Shown here: in pieces, positions 53,375-62,253 of the stretch
How the letters are laid out: every line of letters begins with the position of its first letter
How positions within the stretch are numbered: position 1 is the first letter of the stretch
Source of the DNA: Caldilineaceae bacterium
Lineage (GTDB): Bacteria; Chloroflexota; Anaerolineae; Caldilineales; Caldilineaceae
Direction of reading: 5' to 3'
Assembly (NCBI GenBank): GCA_022821585.1
Contig: JAJEDI010000097.1
Location: forward strand, 1 to 64,000
DNA: 64,000 nucleotides
Notes under the pieces: model-generated
Seen by the model: only the letters and a program-made list of their open reading frames with translations
What the model was told of the DNA's origin: nothing
The model's database searches: none
Program-made: the position numbers and the translations under genes

Positions 53375-54790
53375 CTAACTGCCCTCGGCCCGTTGCATTA
53401 GCGCCAGAGCAGCCCTGTTGTGCCGCTCGGCCAACTTCGGCACGTCAATGTGAAGAGGAATACTGTCTTCCACAAGGAGCCGCCCGTTTACAAAGGAGAA
53501 ACTGACAGGTTGCGGTGAACAGAATACCAACGCCGCTACCGGATCATGAACCATGCCGCCAGCAAAAGTGAGCGCGGACAGATCAAATCCGATCACGTCG
53601 GCGGCCATCCCCGGAATCAGCGCGCCGACATCGTCGCGTCCCAACACGTCCGCTCCGCCCAGGGTGGCGATCTCCAGCGCCTCTCGCGCCGTCATGCCCT
53701 TTGGGTTGCCCATGACCCGCTGCAGCAACAGGCACTGCCGTACCTCTTCCATCAGGTTGCTGCCGTCATTGCTGGCGCTGCCGTCCACGCCCAATCCCAC
53801 ATGTACCCCCGCATCCCGCATCGCCCGCACCGGGGAAATACCGCTCGCCAACCGCATGTTGCTCGTGGGGCAATGTGCTGCCCCGGTCCTGGTACGAGCG
53901 AACTGACCGACCTCCTCCTCGTTGAGATGAACGCAATGTGCATGCCAGACGTCATCGCCTAGCCAGTCTACTGCCTCCGCGTACCTTCCGGGCCGGTAAC
54001 CGAACCGCTCCAGGCAGAAGTCTTGTTCGTCGAGCGTCTCCGCCAGATGTGTGTGAAGGTGAACATCCATCTCAGGCCCGAAGGAGCGGGCTAGGGCGGC
54101 GCAGTCGCGCATCAGTTCCTGCGTTACGCTGAACGGGCTGGTCGGGCCAACTACCACCCGTCGCATGGAAAAGCGGGATGCGTCATGATACTCTTCCACC
54201 AATCTCCGGGACTCGACAAGAATGTCGGGTTCCTGTTCCGTCATCCAGTCCGGCGGCAACCCCCCTCTGCTCTCGCCAAGGCTTACACTGCCTCGCGCGC
54301 CATGGAAACGGACGCCGATCTCCTCAGCGGCCTCGAATTGGTCGTCCAGACGTGTCCCGTTTTGCCACAGGTAATGGTGATCACTGCTGGTCGTGCATCC
54401 GCTCAACAGTAGCTCCGTCAACGCCACTTGCGTGCTGACATGCACATCATCAGGACCGATACAAGACCAAATCGGAAACAGAGCGCGCAGCCAGTCGAAA
54501 AGCACGCCATTCTGCGCCGCCGGCACCACCCGCGTCAGAGTCTGAAAAAAGTGGTGGTGCGTATTTATGAAGCCTGGAAGGACAATCTTCCCGCGCGCAT
54601 CAAGATGAGTAGTCGAAGAGTCCGCTGTCGCTCCGTCCCTGTACTCCATTGGCAGATCGTCGGTCGCGCCCACCCAGACGATCTGCGGACCTTCCATAAC
54701 CAGCGCGCCGTCCGCGATCTCCTCGCGCCTTTCGTTCATCGTTACCAGGCATTCGGCATTCGTCAAAACGGTCCTGTTGTTCGTCGCCAA
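53375..54790 (-). CDS. Amidohydrolase, 8-oxoguanine deaminase / guanine-type aminohydrolase-like
   Basis: This metal-dependent deaminase of the amidohydrolase superfamily has 471 residues. H78 and H80 lie in FINTHHHFFQTL, HTHLAET carries the next metal histidine and Glu, and HCVH, PTSNMRLASG and GVDGSASND give the remaining catalytic pattern of the 8-oxoguanine deaminase/guanine deaminase group. It probably deaminates a purine or triazine; 8-oxoguanine is the closest family assignment, not proven. The TTG at 54790 has AAAGGGAG six bases upstream and the usual family N-terminus; a GTG at 54862 would add 24 unrelated residues. Confidence 0.88.
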   Translation of the reverse strand: MATNNRTVLTNAECLVTMNERREEIADGALVMEGPQIVWVGATDDLPMEYRDGATADSSTTHLDARGKIVLPGFINTHHHFFQTLTRVVPAAQNGVLFDWLRALFPIWSCIGPDDVHVSTQVALTELLLSGCTTSSDHHYLWQNGTRLDDQFEAAEEIGVRFHGARGSVSLGESRGGLPPDWMTEQEPDILVESRRLVEEYHDASRFSMRRVVVGPTSPFSVTQELMRDCAALARSFGPEMDVHLHTHLAETLDEQDFCLERFGYRPGRYAEAVDWLGDDVWHAHCVHLNEEEVGQFARTRTGAAHCPTSNMRLASGISPVRAMRDAGVHVGLGVDGSASNDGSNLMEEVRQCLLLQRVMGNPKGMTAREALEIATLGGADVLGRDDVGALIPGMAADVIGFDLSALTFAGGMVHDPVAALVFCSPQPVSFSFVNGRLLVEDSIPLHIDVPKLAERHNRAALALMQRAEGS

Positions 54791-54894
54791 TTGCTGCTCC
54801 CTTTCGGTGAATGCCCTCGTTGGGCCGATGTAGATGAACCCGTTACTACCGCGCAAAACCACACACGGGTTAAAATTTTTGCTATTCCCAAATC

Positions 54895-55788
54895 CTATTG
54901 TGTCAATGAAAACAGGCTTGGAGTCATCCCTTCCTCATCCAACAACGTGCGCAGCTCCTCAGTCGAAAGCGGGCGCCCTTTGCCCGCCAGTGCTGTAAGG
55001 GCCGCCTCCATCACATTCGTCCCAAAACTGCGGCCATCCAGCCGCGGCGTCACCGTAGCCAGATGGGACACACCTCGCTCACTGAGAAGTGCCACGTCCT
55101 CGTCCGTCGTTGTGTTTGTCACAACTGTCTTGCCCTCTAAGTTCGAAGGCAAGTGTTGCCTGATGTAATGGAAATCGTCGGCAATGACAGAGGCCCAACT
55201 GTACTGTGCCCCGAATTTCGGGACGATCTGCTCCTGTTTCTCCCCCGTTGGGTAGATCCAAGAAAACGGAAGACGGGACATAACCGGAAGCAGAATTCGT
55301 GCCAGCAAATGGAGCGTGCTCAGGCTTCGTAAGAAAACCGGAATCCCCAACCCGAAAGCCAGGTCGCCAAACAGAGGCTGATAGCCCATGTCCACAAAGC
55401 CGCGCACCATCGCATAGCGGCCCACGGCGACACAAAACAACACACGCTTGGGATGTGGGGGAAGGAGATTTTGCAGTCGCTGCGCAGTCTGTCGCTCGAC
55501 TACGGTCCGAATACCGCCGCCGTCGACAACTGGCGACTGTATGCCGGCTACGATGTTGCGGACCGAATGGAGCGGAAAGTAGCGATCGTTTACTTCCAGG
55601 CCGAGGTCTGCGCCGCCAAAACCGAAGGCATCCACTTGGCCGTCATATTCCAGAAACAACTGCCTCATCCGTTTCTGGTCTCCATCGGCGCCGATCCGTT
55701 CCAGGACGACCTGCTCGCCCCTGATCGTGGTCTCGACCCGTTTGTTGCGCTTGCTGCTGCCCAGGCTGATGGAGACGACCCGTTTCAT
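54895..55788 (-). CDS. Conserved protein often annotated 'quinate 5-dehydrogenase'
   Basis: The 297-residue soluble product begins KRVVSISLGSSKRNKRVETT, then GADGDQKRM and DAFGFGGADLGLEV, the pattern of a conserved family that databases commonly call quinate 5-dehydrogenase. I see no classical Gly-rich NAD-binding motif to confirm that name. A putative hydrophobic helical stretch lies near 145-175. The gene is 91 bases from the aminotransferase-like gene on the same strand. The annotation is by resemblance only; the true reaction is unknown to me. Confidence 0.75.
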   Translation of the reverse strand: MKRVVSISLGSSKRNKRVETTIRGEQVVLERIGADGDQKRMRQLFLEYDGQVDAFGFGGADLGLEVNDRYFPLHSVRNIVAGIQSPVVDGGGIRTVVERQTAQRLQNLLPPHPKRVLFCVAVGRYAMVRGFVDMGYQPLFGDLAFGLGIPVFLRSLSTLHLLARILLPVMSRLPFSWIYPTGEKQEQIVPKFGAQYSWASVIADDFHYIRQHLPSNLEGKTVVTNTTTDEDVALLSERGVSHLATVTPRLDGRSFGTNVMEAALTALAGKGRPLSTEELRTLLDEEGMTPSLFSLTQ

Positions 55789-55879
55789 CGCTATTCTGCT
55801 TTGGCACCCTTAAGTTTTGGCCCTGTTGCGCGCCAAATGACAGGTGCGCCCGGCGCACACCTGATAAGCGCCGCTGGCC

Positions 55880-57193
55880 TCAGTCGATCACGCCTATGTG
55901 GCGTCCCGCCTCGATGAAGACACTCAACGCAAACTTTATGTCCTCTTCAGTATGGGCAGCCGTAACGTTGGCCCTTAGACGGGCAGTTCCTTCATTAACG
56001 GCCGGCGGCAGAACGGGGAGGACAAATATGCCGTTGTCCTGACAGAATTTGGTCATTGCAAATGCGCGTTCTTCGGTCCCGACCATGATTGGAACAATCG
56101 GCGACTCGGTCTGACCGGTGTCGAAACCGGCGGCCTGCAGGCCGCTTGTGAACTGCTGCGCATTGCGGAGGAGGATGCGGTTTCGCTCTGCACCTTCATC
56201 TTCGAGTACGCGGAAACCCTCAGTGATGGCCGCGGTCACCGAGGGAGGCAACGCCGCGCTGAAGACAAAACCGCGCGCAGTATGGCGCAGGTAAGTAACC
56301 AGTTTATCGCTTCCGGCCACATACCCGCCAATGCCCGGAATGGCTTTGCTGAGAGTACCCATCTTCAGGTCGATGGAGCCGTACATGTCAAAGTGCTCTT
56401 CAATCCCGTGTCCGGTCTTGCCCAGAACGCCGATGCTATGCGCCTCGTCCAGCATCAGCCTCGCATTGTACCGCCTGCATATCTCATGCGCATCCGGCAA
56501 ATTGAAGATGTCGCCGTCCATCGAAAACACAGCGTCCGCGATGACCAGCTTCCCGGCGCTTTCCGGTGCGCGCCGCAACTGCCTCTCAAGGTCGTCCATG
56601 TCGTTGTGCCGGAAACGCACAAACTTTCCTCTGGCCAGCAGACAGCCGTCCACGATACTCGCATGATTCCACCTGTCCGAAAAGACCCAGTCTCCCCGCC
56701 CGACAATTGTGCTTACGGTGGCAAGATTGGTAACATAGCCGGAACTATAAACGATTGCCTCTTCCCGCCGCGAAAAATCGGCAATTGTTCTCTCCATTTT
56801 GGTATGAAGATCCAGCGTGCCGCCGAGAATGCGCACGCCATGTGTTCCGGTTCCGTATTTGTCTGCGGCTTCTTTGGCTGCTGCTACGATGCGAGGATGA
56901 TTGATCAGTCCCAGGTAACTGTACGTGGCAAACATCAGTTTGCGCTTGCCCGCAGTATGTACCCAGGGCCCCTCCAGAGAATCTACCGGCTGAAAATAGT
57001 AGTAGTGTTCACTGGCCTTTGCTTCCTTTGTCCGCTCCCACCAGCCATCGATTCTCTGCGAAAAAGCATCGACCTGCTCGCCGGCGCCGTTCAGGAAGGG
57101 CTCAAGGGAAGGGGCGTCTATGGCCGCCTCGGAGATGCTTTCGGGATGGACCCCAATCGCCTCCGCTCCAAGGCGCGCTAACTGGTTTACCAT
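55880..57193 (-). CDS. Alpha-oxoamine synthase (AONS/KBL/SPT-like PLP enzyme)
   Basis: This PLP-dependent enzyme condenses an amino acid with an acyl-CoA (8-amino-7-oxononanoate synthase, 2-amino-3-ketobutyrate ligase, or serine palmitoyltransferase type). The 437-residue protein has a ~75-residue N-terminal extension, the YSYLGL start of the core at 91-96, the Gly-rich block near 113-126, DEAHSIG (249-255) and the PLP lysine Lys283 in GTLSKAI. The extension and lack of other biotin genes make BioF less likely; a sphingolipid-type or other synthase is possible. The ATG follows GAGGT. It is the first gene of the minus-strand run down to 46998 and diverges from the hydrolase gene. Confidence 0.9.
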   Translation of the reverse strand: MVNQLARLGAEAIGVHPESISEAAIDAPSLEPFLNGAGEQVDAFSQRIDGWWERTKEAKASEHYYYFQPVDSLEGPWVHTAGKRKLMFATYSYLGLINHPRIVAAAKEAADKYGTGTHGVRILGGTLDLHTKMERTIADFSRREEAIVYSSGYVTNLATVSTIVGRGDWVFSDRWNHASIVDGCLLARGKFVRFRHNDMDDLERQLRRAPESAGKLVIADAVFSMDGDIFNLPDAHEICRRYNARLMLDEAHSIGVLGKTGHGIEEHFDMYGSIDLKMGTLSKAIPGIGGYVAGSDKLVTYLRHTARGFVFSAALPPSVTAAITEGFRVLEDEGAERNRILLRNAQQFTSGLQAAGFDTGQTESPIVPIMVGTEERAFAMTKFCQDNGIFVLPVLPPAVNEGTARLRANVTAAHTEEDIKFALSVFIEAGRHIGVID

Positions 57194-57298
57194 TGTATGA
57201 GACCTCGTTTTCCACTACAGTACAATATACTGGGACAGAGATGGCACCAGAATAATTGTTTTTGCCACGGTCCGCCCATAGAATAGCAGCCAGCCCAA

Positions 57299-57328
57299 TT
57301 GACTCGGCGAAGGGCGCGAGAATAATAT
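57299..57328 (+). promoter_or_regulatory. Candidate promoter of YheT-like hydrolase gene
   Basis: TTGACT (57299-57304), an 18-base spacer and TAATAT (57323-57328); the -10 matches at four positions. It lies in the A/T-rich divergent region 57194-57493, which otherwise holds no gene. Confidence 0.45.
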
Positions 57329-57493
57329 CATAGAATTGTAACGCATTTGAGTCCACTGCGCAAAGACGACAAATGTTGGGGCCATTTTTCGGATTTGGGA
57401 GCGATTTTTCAGCCTGCATGCAATGCCGACCGTCTGCAACAACCAAAAACTTACTTTTTACCAATGTCGGCCAAGGACCTTTCAACTCTAGTG

Positions 57494-58528
57494 ATGAATT
57501 CAAGGCACGCCGACCCCCTTAACCTGTATCAGCCCCATCCACTTCTTCGTAACGGCGATCTGCAAACGGTCCTTGGCCGCCACATTCCCCAGGACGCCGG
57601 GTTAGTCAAAGAAGGCGAGCAGACGGTCCTGTTCGGCGCCGGCCCTGACATGACCGGTCTCCAACAAACACAGGCGGTTCGACTGCTCGGCTTCTACACG
57701 CCAGGCCGGATCGCCCCCGAACCGCACCCTGAGCCCAAGGGTTTGGTCATGCTGCTGCACGGTTGGGAGGGAGATAGTCACTCCGCCTACAATCTCATAC
57801 TGGGCAGCGCCTTGCTTAGGGCAGGTTATGACGTCGTGCGCATGAATATGCGCGACCATGGCCCGACGCACCATCTCAACAAGGGGCTCTTCTTTGCAAC
57901 CCTGATCGAAGAAGTTCACGCCGCGACCCAACAGGCCGGGCTTCTCTCTGCCGGCAGGCCCTTCTTCATCATTGGCGCCTCCCTCGGCGGCAATTTCGTC
58001 GTCCGTATGGCCCTGCGGCACGCTCACAGTCCCATCCCCAATCTGCGCCGGGCCATAGCGGTCAATCCCGTCCTGAATCCCCGGCGCACATGCCTTCTGC
58101 TGGACAACCACCGGCTCCTGCGCCGCTATTTTCGACAACGCTGGTTCGATTCGCTATCGAAAAAACAGAAACTCTTTCCAGAACTCTACGACTTTACCTC
58201 TCTTTCATCAGTCCCGACCATCTGGGAAATGAGCGACTGGGTCACGAAAAGCATGTCCCACTTCAGTGGCGTTGAAGAATATCTGGACGCCTATTCAGTC
58301 CAGCCCAGTGAAATTCACGGCTTGGCCGCCCCTCTGACAATTCTCACCGCGGCCAACGATCCTCTCATACCCTCCGACGACATCACCGCTCTCCCCTCCC
58401 ATCCCCAGCTACAAATCCACGTCATGCCTTACGGAGGCCATGTCGGCTACAACGATCTGTTCCCCCTCCGAAACTGTCTTCCAGACCTGGTCGGAATCCT
58501 CCTGGCTCAAGACACCGGGGCAGCCTGA
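57494..58528 (+). CDS. YheT-like alpha/beta hydrolase
   Basis: This serine hydrolase has 344 residues. The family N-terminal motif LLRNGDLQTVLG lies at 17-28, the oxyanion HGWEGD near 89-94, the nucleophile Ser163 in GASLGGN, the acid in AANDPLIP and the His in YGGHVGY near the C-terminus. YheT-type enzymes are esterases or lipases of unclear physiological role. The start is ambiguous: in-frame ATGs at 57347, 57464 and 57494 all lack a clear site; I use 57494 because the conserved sequence begins soon after. Confidence 0.88.
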   Translation: MNSRHADPLNLYQPHPLLRNGDLQTVLGRHIPQDAGLVKEGEQTVLFGAGPDMTGLQQTQAVRLLGFYTPGRIAPEPHPEPKGLVMLLHGWEGDSHSAYNLILGSALLRAGYDVVRMNMRDHGPTHHLNKGLFFATLIEEVHAATQQAGLLSAGRPFFIIGASLGGNFVVRMALRHAHSPIPNLRRAIAVNPVLNPRRTCLLLDNHRLLRRYFRQRWFDSLSKKQKLFPELYDFTSLSSVPTIWEMSDWVTKSMSHFSGVEEYLDAYSVQPSEIHGLAAPLTILTAANDPLIPSDDITALPSHPQLQIHVMPYGGHVGYNDLFPLRNCLPDLVGILLAQDTGAA

Positions 58529-59073
58529 GAACGTTCCTGCGATGCCATCCCCAGAACTCGACCCTGAACGAGCCAAGCGAGCTTCCCCTCTCCTCTTCAC
58601 TCCGATTCTGATTCAGTCGCTCTAGTAATTGACCACTGCATTTCTGGACGGTCGGCCGCAAGCGGCCTCCCTTGGGGGGGGGCTCCGCCCCCGCAACGCC
58701 CCCGGCCCTTTACCGCCGCAGCCAGTGTGAGGGCAGTTCGATCTTGGCGTCCCGCGGCGGCCAGTGCTTCCCCCATCCCGCCTCGTGGCTGGTTCCAACT
58801 GCGAGCCAGCGCAGGCAAGGCGTGCGGGGCAACGCACCAATGGGCCCAAGGTACACCGCAGTGACCAGCAGGAGCCCGCCACAGAACTCCTGACGGTGCT
58901 CTCCGTCTTATCCTGGGCAGTTTGCACATAGTACCCTCACAGGACATGGCACTATAGTTTCGATTTCACGAAAGACTTCGGTCGCGCGCAAAACATCGGG
59001 TATACTGAAGCGCGAAATCGCTTACACTCACTAGGTTTACACAAGTGACGAACCGCTTCGTAAGAGCAACCCA
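58529..59073. other. Intergenic region with repeat A copy
   Basis: No gene is supported in this 545-base stretch. Repeat A lies at 58629-58703. A TATACT hexamer at 59001-59006 may be the -10 of the RmlD-like gene, with no convincing -35. Confidence 0.5.
58629..58703. repeat. Dispersed hairpin repeat A, copy 3
   Basis: It shares the head 'ttgaccactgcattt' and the tail hairpin plus 'cgcaacgccccc' with 27374-27447, but the small hairpin arms differ (GGCCG-caag-CGGCC here). It lacks the 'ctcctacaacatgcc' tail. Confidence 0.6.
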
Positions 59074-59919
59074 ATGCCCCACGTTCTGATTACTGGCGCA
59101 AATGGACAATTGGGACAGGCCCTGGCTTCGCATTTTGATTCCGCCGGCAGGCTGACCTGCTGGACGCGCCCCCGTTACGACATTACAGACCCTGCGATCG
59201 TCGAAGCAGTGGCAGAAGCCGATCCGGATGTCGTCATTAATGCCGCCGCGTGGACCGATGTCGACGGAGCCGAAAAGGCCCCGCAATTCGCCTTCAATGT
59301 CAATGCCCTTGGACCCAAATACTTGGCCGAAGGCTGCGCCCGCTGCGGCGCTACGCTCGTACAGATAAGTACCAACGAAGTATTCGCCGGCGAGGCAGGC
59401 CGCTTTTACCATGAATATGAGGAAACCTCTCCCGGCAGCGTCTACGCCCGTAGTAAAGCCGCAGGGGAAGCAGCCGCAGCCGCGACCTTGGACCGCCTCT
59501 TCATCGTGCGCGTGGCATGGCTCTTCGGCGCCGGGAGCAGCAACTTTCCCGCCAAGATTAGCGCCGCAGCAGATAGGCACGGCGCGTTACGCGTCGTTAG
59601 TGACGAATTCGGTAACCCGACCTACGCGCCCGACGTGGCCGAAGCCGTCGCAAAGTTGATGGAAACGCATCGTTACGGCATCTACCATCTCGTAAACGAC
59701 GGCTGCGCCAGCCGCTACGACTGGGCAACTGAACTGTTGCGCCTGACCGGACGCGAAGCGCTCCCCGTCGATCCAATCATCGCCCAAGAGTGGCCGCGTC
59801 CAACGACACCTCCTCCCCACGCGGTCCTCGTCAACCAGGCCGGAGCGGCTCTGGGCATAAACCTGCGCCATTGGCGTGATGCCCTGCATAACTATGTGCA
59901 GAATGAATTCAACTCATGA
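59074..59919 (+). CDS. rfbD: dTDP-4-dehydrorhamnose reductase-like SDR (RmlD family)
   Basis: This NADP-dependent reductase is probably the last step of dTDP-rhamnose synthesis for envelope polysaccharide. The 281-residue extended SDR has GANGQLGQAL (8-17), NAAAWTDVDGAE (the substrate-binding block), Y124-x3-K128 in YARSKAAGE, and a C-terminal substrate domain. The usual RmlD block STDYVFDG reads STNEVFAG, a modest deviation. rfbA, rfbB and rfbC are not here, so other nucleotide-sugar reductases cannot be excluded. The next gene is a glycosyltransferase, probably using a related sugar. Confidence 0.88.
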   Translation: MPHVLITGANGQLGQALASHFDSAGRLTCWTRPRYDITDPAIVEAVAEADPDVVINAAAWTDVDGAEKAPQFAFNVNALGPKYLAEGCARCGATLVQISTNEVFAGEAGRFYHEYEETSPGSVYARSKAAGEAAAAATLDRLFIVRVAWLFGAGSSNFPAKISAAADRHGALRVVSDEFGNPTYAPDVAEAVAKLMETHRYGIYHLVNDGCASRYDWATELLRLTGREALPVDPIIAQEWPRPTTPPPHAVLVNQAGAALGINLRHWRDALHNYVQNEFNS

Positions 59920-59932
59920 ATCAGGATACGCT

Positions 59933-60928
59933 ATGAACGGGAACCGTGTCAGGCGAAGTACCGGCCAGCCAACCGAGCAACCCTCCCAACCCCCATTCTT
60001 TTCAGTGCTCATTCCCAATTACAACGGTATCCGCCACCTGCCCGACCTGTTTACCGGTCTGAATTCACAGCTGTTTGCCGACTTTGAGACCATTTTCGCC
60101 GACGACGCCAGCAGCGACGGCTCCGTGCAATGGGTTCAGGACAATGCCCGCCAGGCGCGCGTACTCGCCAGCCACGAAAACAAAGGATTCGTCGCCTCCA
60201 TCAACATGGCAGCCCGCGCCGCACGCGGCCGGTTTATAGTGATCCTGAACAATGACACACAACCCGCCCCCGAGTTCTTGGCCGAACTGGCCAGAACCAT
60301 CTGCTCTCACCCAAGAGCAGGAATCGTAGCCGCCAAGCTCCTTCTCTTCGAAGAACGCGACCGCATTCATACAGCCGGGGATATGATGGGGCGCGACGGG
60401 ATTCCGCGGAATCGTGGTGTTTGGACCATCGACAGCGGCCAGTTCGACGACTCGGAGGACGTATTCGGCGGCTGCGGCGGCGCCATGGCCGTGCGTCGAG
60501 AGCTTTGGGAAGCCCTCGACGGCTTCGACGAGGAATTCTGGATGTATATCGAGGACGTTGACCTCTCGTTTCGGGCCCAACTCCTGGGCTCGGAAGCAGT
60601 TTTCGCACCGGCCGCGCGTGTCTACCATAAATTGGGCTCAAGCGGCGGCGACGAGCTCAGCAGCTTTTACGTCGGCCGCAACACAGTCTGGACTCTGGCC
60701 AAAAACATGCCGACCTCTATACTTCTGGACCACGCCTCACAGATCGCCGGCGCACAGCTTTCAATCGCACTGGACGCGCTGCGCAACTGTCGCGGCAGCG
60801 CAGCCCGCGCCCGCCTCCGGGGCCAGATCGCAGGCCTCCTCGGCCTTCCGCACGTACTCCGGAAACGCGCCGTTGTCCAGTCCCGCAAACGCCTCCATGA
60901 TGCCGAAATCGACCGCCTACTGGTCTAA
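59933..60928 (+). CDS. Family 2 glycosyltransferase
   Basis: This GT-A-fold transferase has 331 residues. The N-terminal SVLIPNYNG strand is followed by DDASSDGS, the D-x-D-type NNDTQP motif near 100, and the GGCGGAMAVRREL and EDVDLSFR blocks typical of rhamnosyl-transferase-like GT2 enzymes. It is probably soluble or membrane-associated and builds envelope glycan. ATG 59933 has AGGATACGCT upstream and starts 13 bases after the RmlD-like stop; earlier in-frame ATGs would overlap that gene. Together the two look like a small rhamnose-transfer unit. Confidence 0.9.
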   Translation: MNGNRVRRSTGQPTEQPSQPPFFSVLIPNYNGIRHLPDLFTGLNSQLFADFETIFADDASSDGSVQWVQDNARQARVLASHENKGFVASINMAARAARGRFIVILNNDTQPAPEFLAELARTICSHPRAGIVAAKLLLFEERDRIHTAGDMMGRDGIPRNRGVWTIDSGQFDDSEDVFGGCGGAMAVRRELWEALDGFDEEFWMYIEDVDLSFRAQLLGSEAVFAPAARVYHKLGSSGGDELSSFYVGRNTVWTLAKNMPTSILLDHASQIAGAQLSIALDALRNCRGSAARARLRGQIAGLLGLPHVLRKRAVVQSRKRLHDAEIDRLLV

Positions 60929-60987
60929 GGCTTAACTCAGCTCGTTGAGGTCTCTCTGCCAGACGGCCCTGTTCGCAACACCGCCTC

Positions 60988-62253
60988 TCACTCCGCCGGC
61001 GCGAACAGTTCGTCCAGCAACCTGTCATCCACGCGTTCCCCAATAATGTAGCACCGCCAACCGGCGACCCCCGTACCGGTAATGTAATACTGGCCCGGCC
61101 GCGAACCAAGATAGTGGTCCAGAAGCCTGTTAGTGATGGCGCGCCAGCACTGTGCGGCCTCCATGTCCTCCCGCTGTAGCGCCACCCAGTCAGAAGGGAC
61201 CTCGATAGCGATACGAGCGCTCTCAGCACCGAAAATGGGCGACCCTCCCCCTTCGTTGACAACCGTCAACCCGGAGTCTGCTTCGACCTCAGAAGGCCCA
61301 ATCTGTCCACCGAATCGCAGTGCCCGCTGCACTCGCCTTGAACGGACCGCCCACAACAGATTCAGTCTGGAGGCAACTACCCGGTTCAGTTCGTTGCGAA
61401 ACGAATACAGGTTCGGCTGAAATTCACAGGCGACTGCGCCCAATCGTGTGAAATTAAGTAGGGCATTGGCAAAGAGTAGAGGGTCGGTGGTCCAGTTGAT
61501 CAGGTCAATGCCCTGCTCAACAGCCTGGCAGGCCTGCAGACGTTTCAACAACTGGCCGATTCGGCGCCTGCGTTTGCCGGGAGCCACCGCCAGCAGTTGC
61601 GACTCCAACTGCAGGTCCTGTCGATATATGTCCAGCCCCGGACTCGCCGGACCAGTTGGAAACCGGAAAAACCCTAACAGGAATCCGGCCAAATCTCCGT
61701 CAACGCGGGCCGCCAGCGAGCAACCCATGCCTCCGTCGTCGCTGTGCAAATCGCTGGGGTACAGCCCGTCCGCCGCACTGTGCCAGATCGACCGCTGCAT
61801 CCTGCGAATCTCTGCTGCCTCGGTCTTGTTAGGTCGCCCGCAATCTACTCCGTCGAAATCAAAGTGCGTGGGCGTGAAAATGTGGTCGCCTTCTGGGAGG
61901 TAGAAGCGCGTCTGTTGTTCCGCAGGCAGGATCTCCCCGACTGCTTTCGAAACTGCGTCGGCGTCAAGCCCGCCTGAACCATCAACACTTTCGTAGCGAA
62001 GTGTAAAAGTGGCTCCATCCACGCCAGTGTGTCGCGGGAGCAGAAACGCGTAACCGCATGGAGAGCTCTTCTCCCAGCTCTCGGCGTGAAAGAGAGATAT
62101 ACAGGCCCCACCTATTTTCGGCAGAACCGCCTCCAGAAAGTGATGAGGAAGCAGCGTTGGCCGCTCCCCCAACTGTCTTCTTATCTCGCGCAACTGGTCC
62201 GGCCAGTCGGCGGACAATGAGTCAATAGGCTCCGCACTGACCGTACGACTCAT
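60988..62253 (-). CDS. Hypothetical protein, GNAT-fold-like
   Basis: The 421-residue soluble product is of uncertain family. The region around 165-260 (AARVDGDLAGFLLGFF, then QLLAVAPGKRRRRIGQLLKRLQ) has the strand plus basic phosphate-loop pattern of N-acetyltransferases. The N-terminal part contains a histidine-rich segment, and the C-terminal part has a second beta-rich region ending in YYITGTGVAGWRCYIIG. It is probably an acyltransferase of COG3375-like type, substrate unknown. ATG 62253 overlaps the upstream acetyltransferase stop as ATGA (62253-62250), so the pair is translationally coupled; a TTG at 62283 is in frame but unneeded. Confidence 0.8.
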   Translation of the reverse strand: MSRTVSAEPIDSLSADWPDQLREIRRQLGERPTLLPHHFLEAVLPKIGGACISLFHAESWEKSSPCGYAFLLPRHTGVDGATFTLRYESVDGSGGLDADAVSKAVGEILPAEQQTRFYLPEGDHIFTPTHFDFDGVDCGRPNKTEAAEIRRMQRSIWHSAADGLYPSDLHSDDGGMGCSLAARVDGDLAGFLLGFFRFPTGPASPGLDIYRQDLQLESQLLAVAPGKRRRRIGQLLKRLQACQAVEQGIDLINWTTDPLLFANALLNFTRLGAVACEFQPNLYSFRNELNRVVASRLNLLWAVRSRRVQRALRFGGQIGPSEVEADSGLTVVNEGGGSPIFGAESARIAIEVPSDWVALQREDMEAAQCWRAITNRLLDHYLGSRPGQYYITGTGVAGWRCYIIGERVDDRLLDELFAPAE

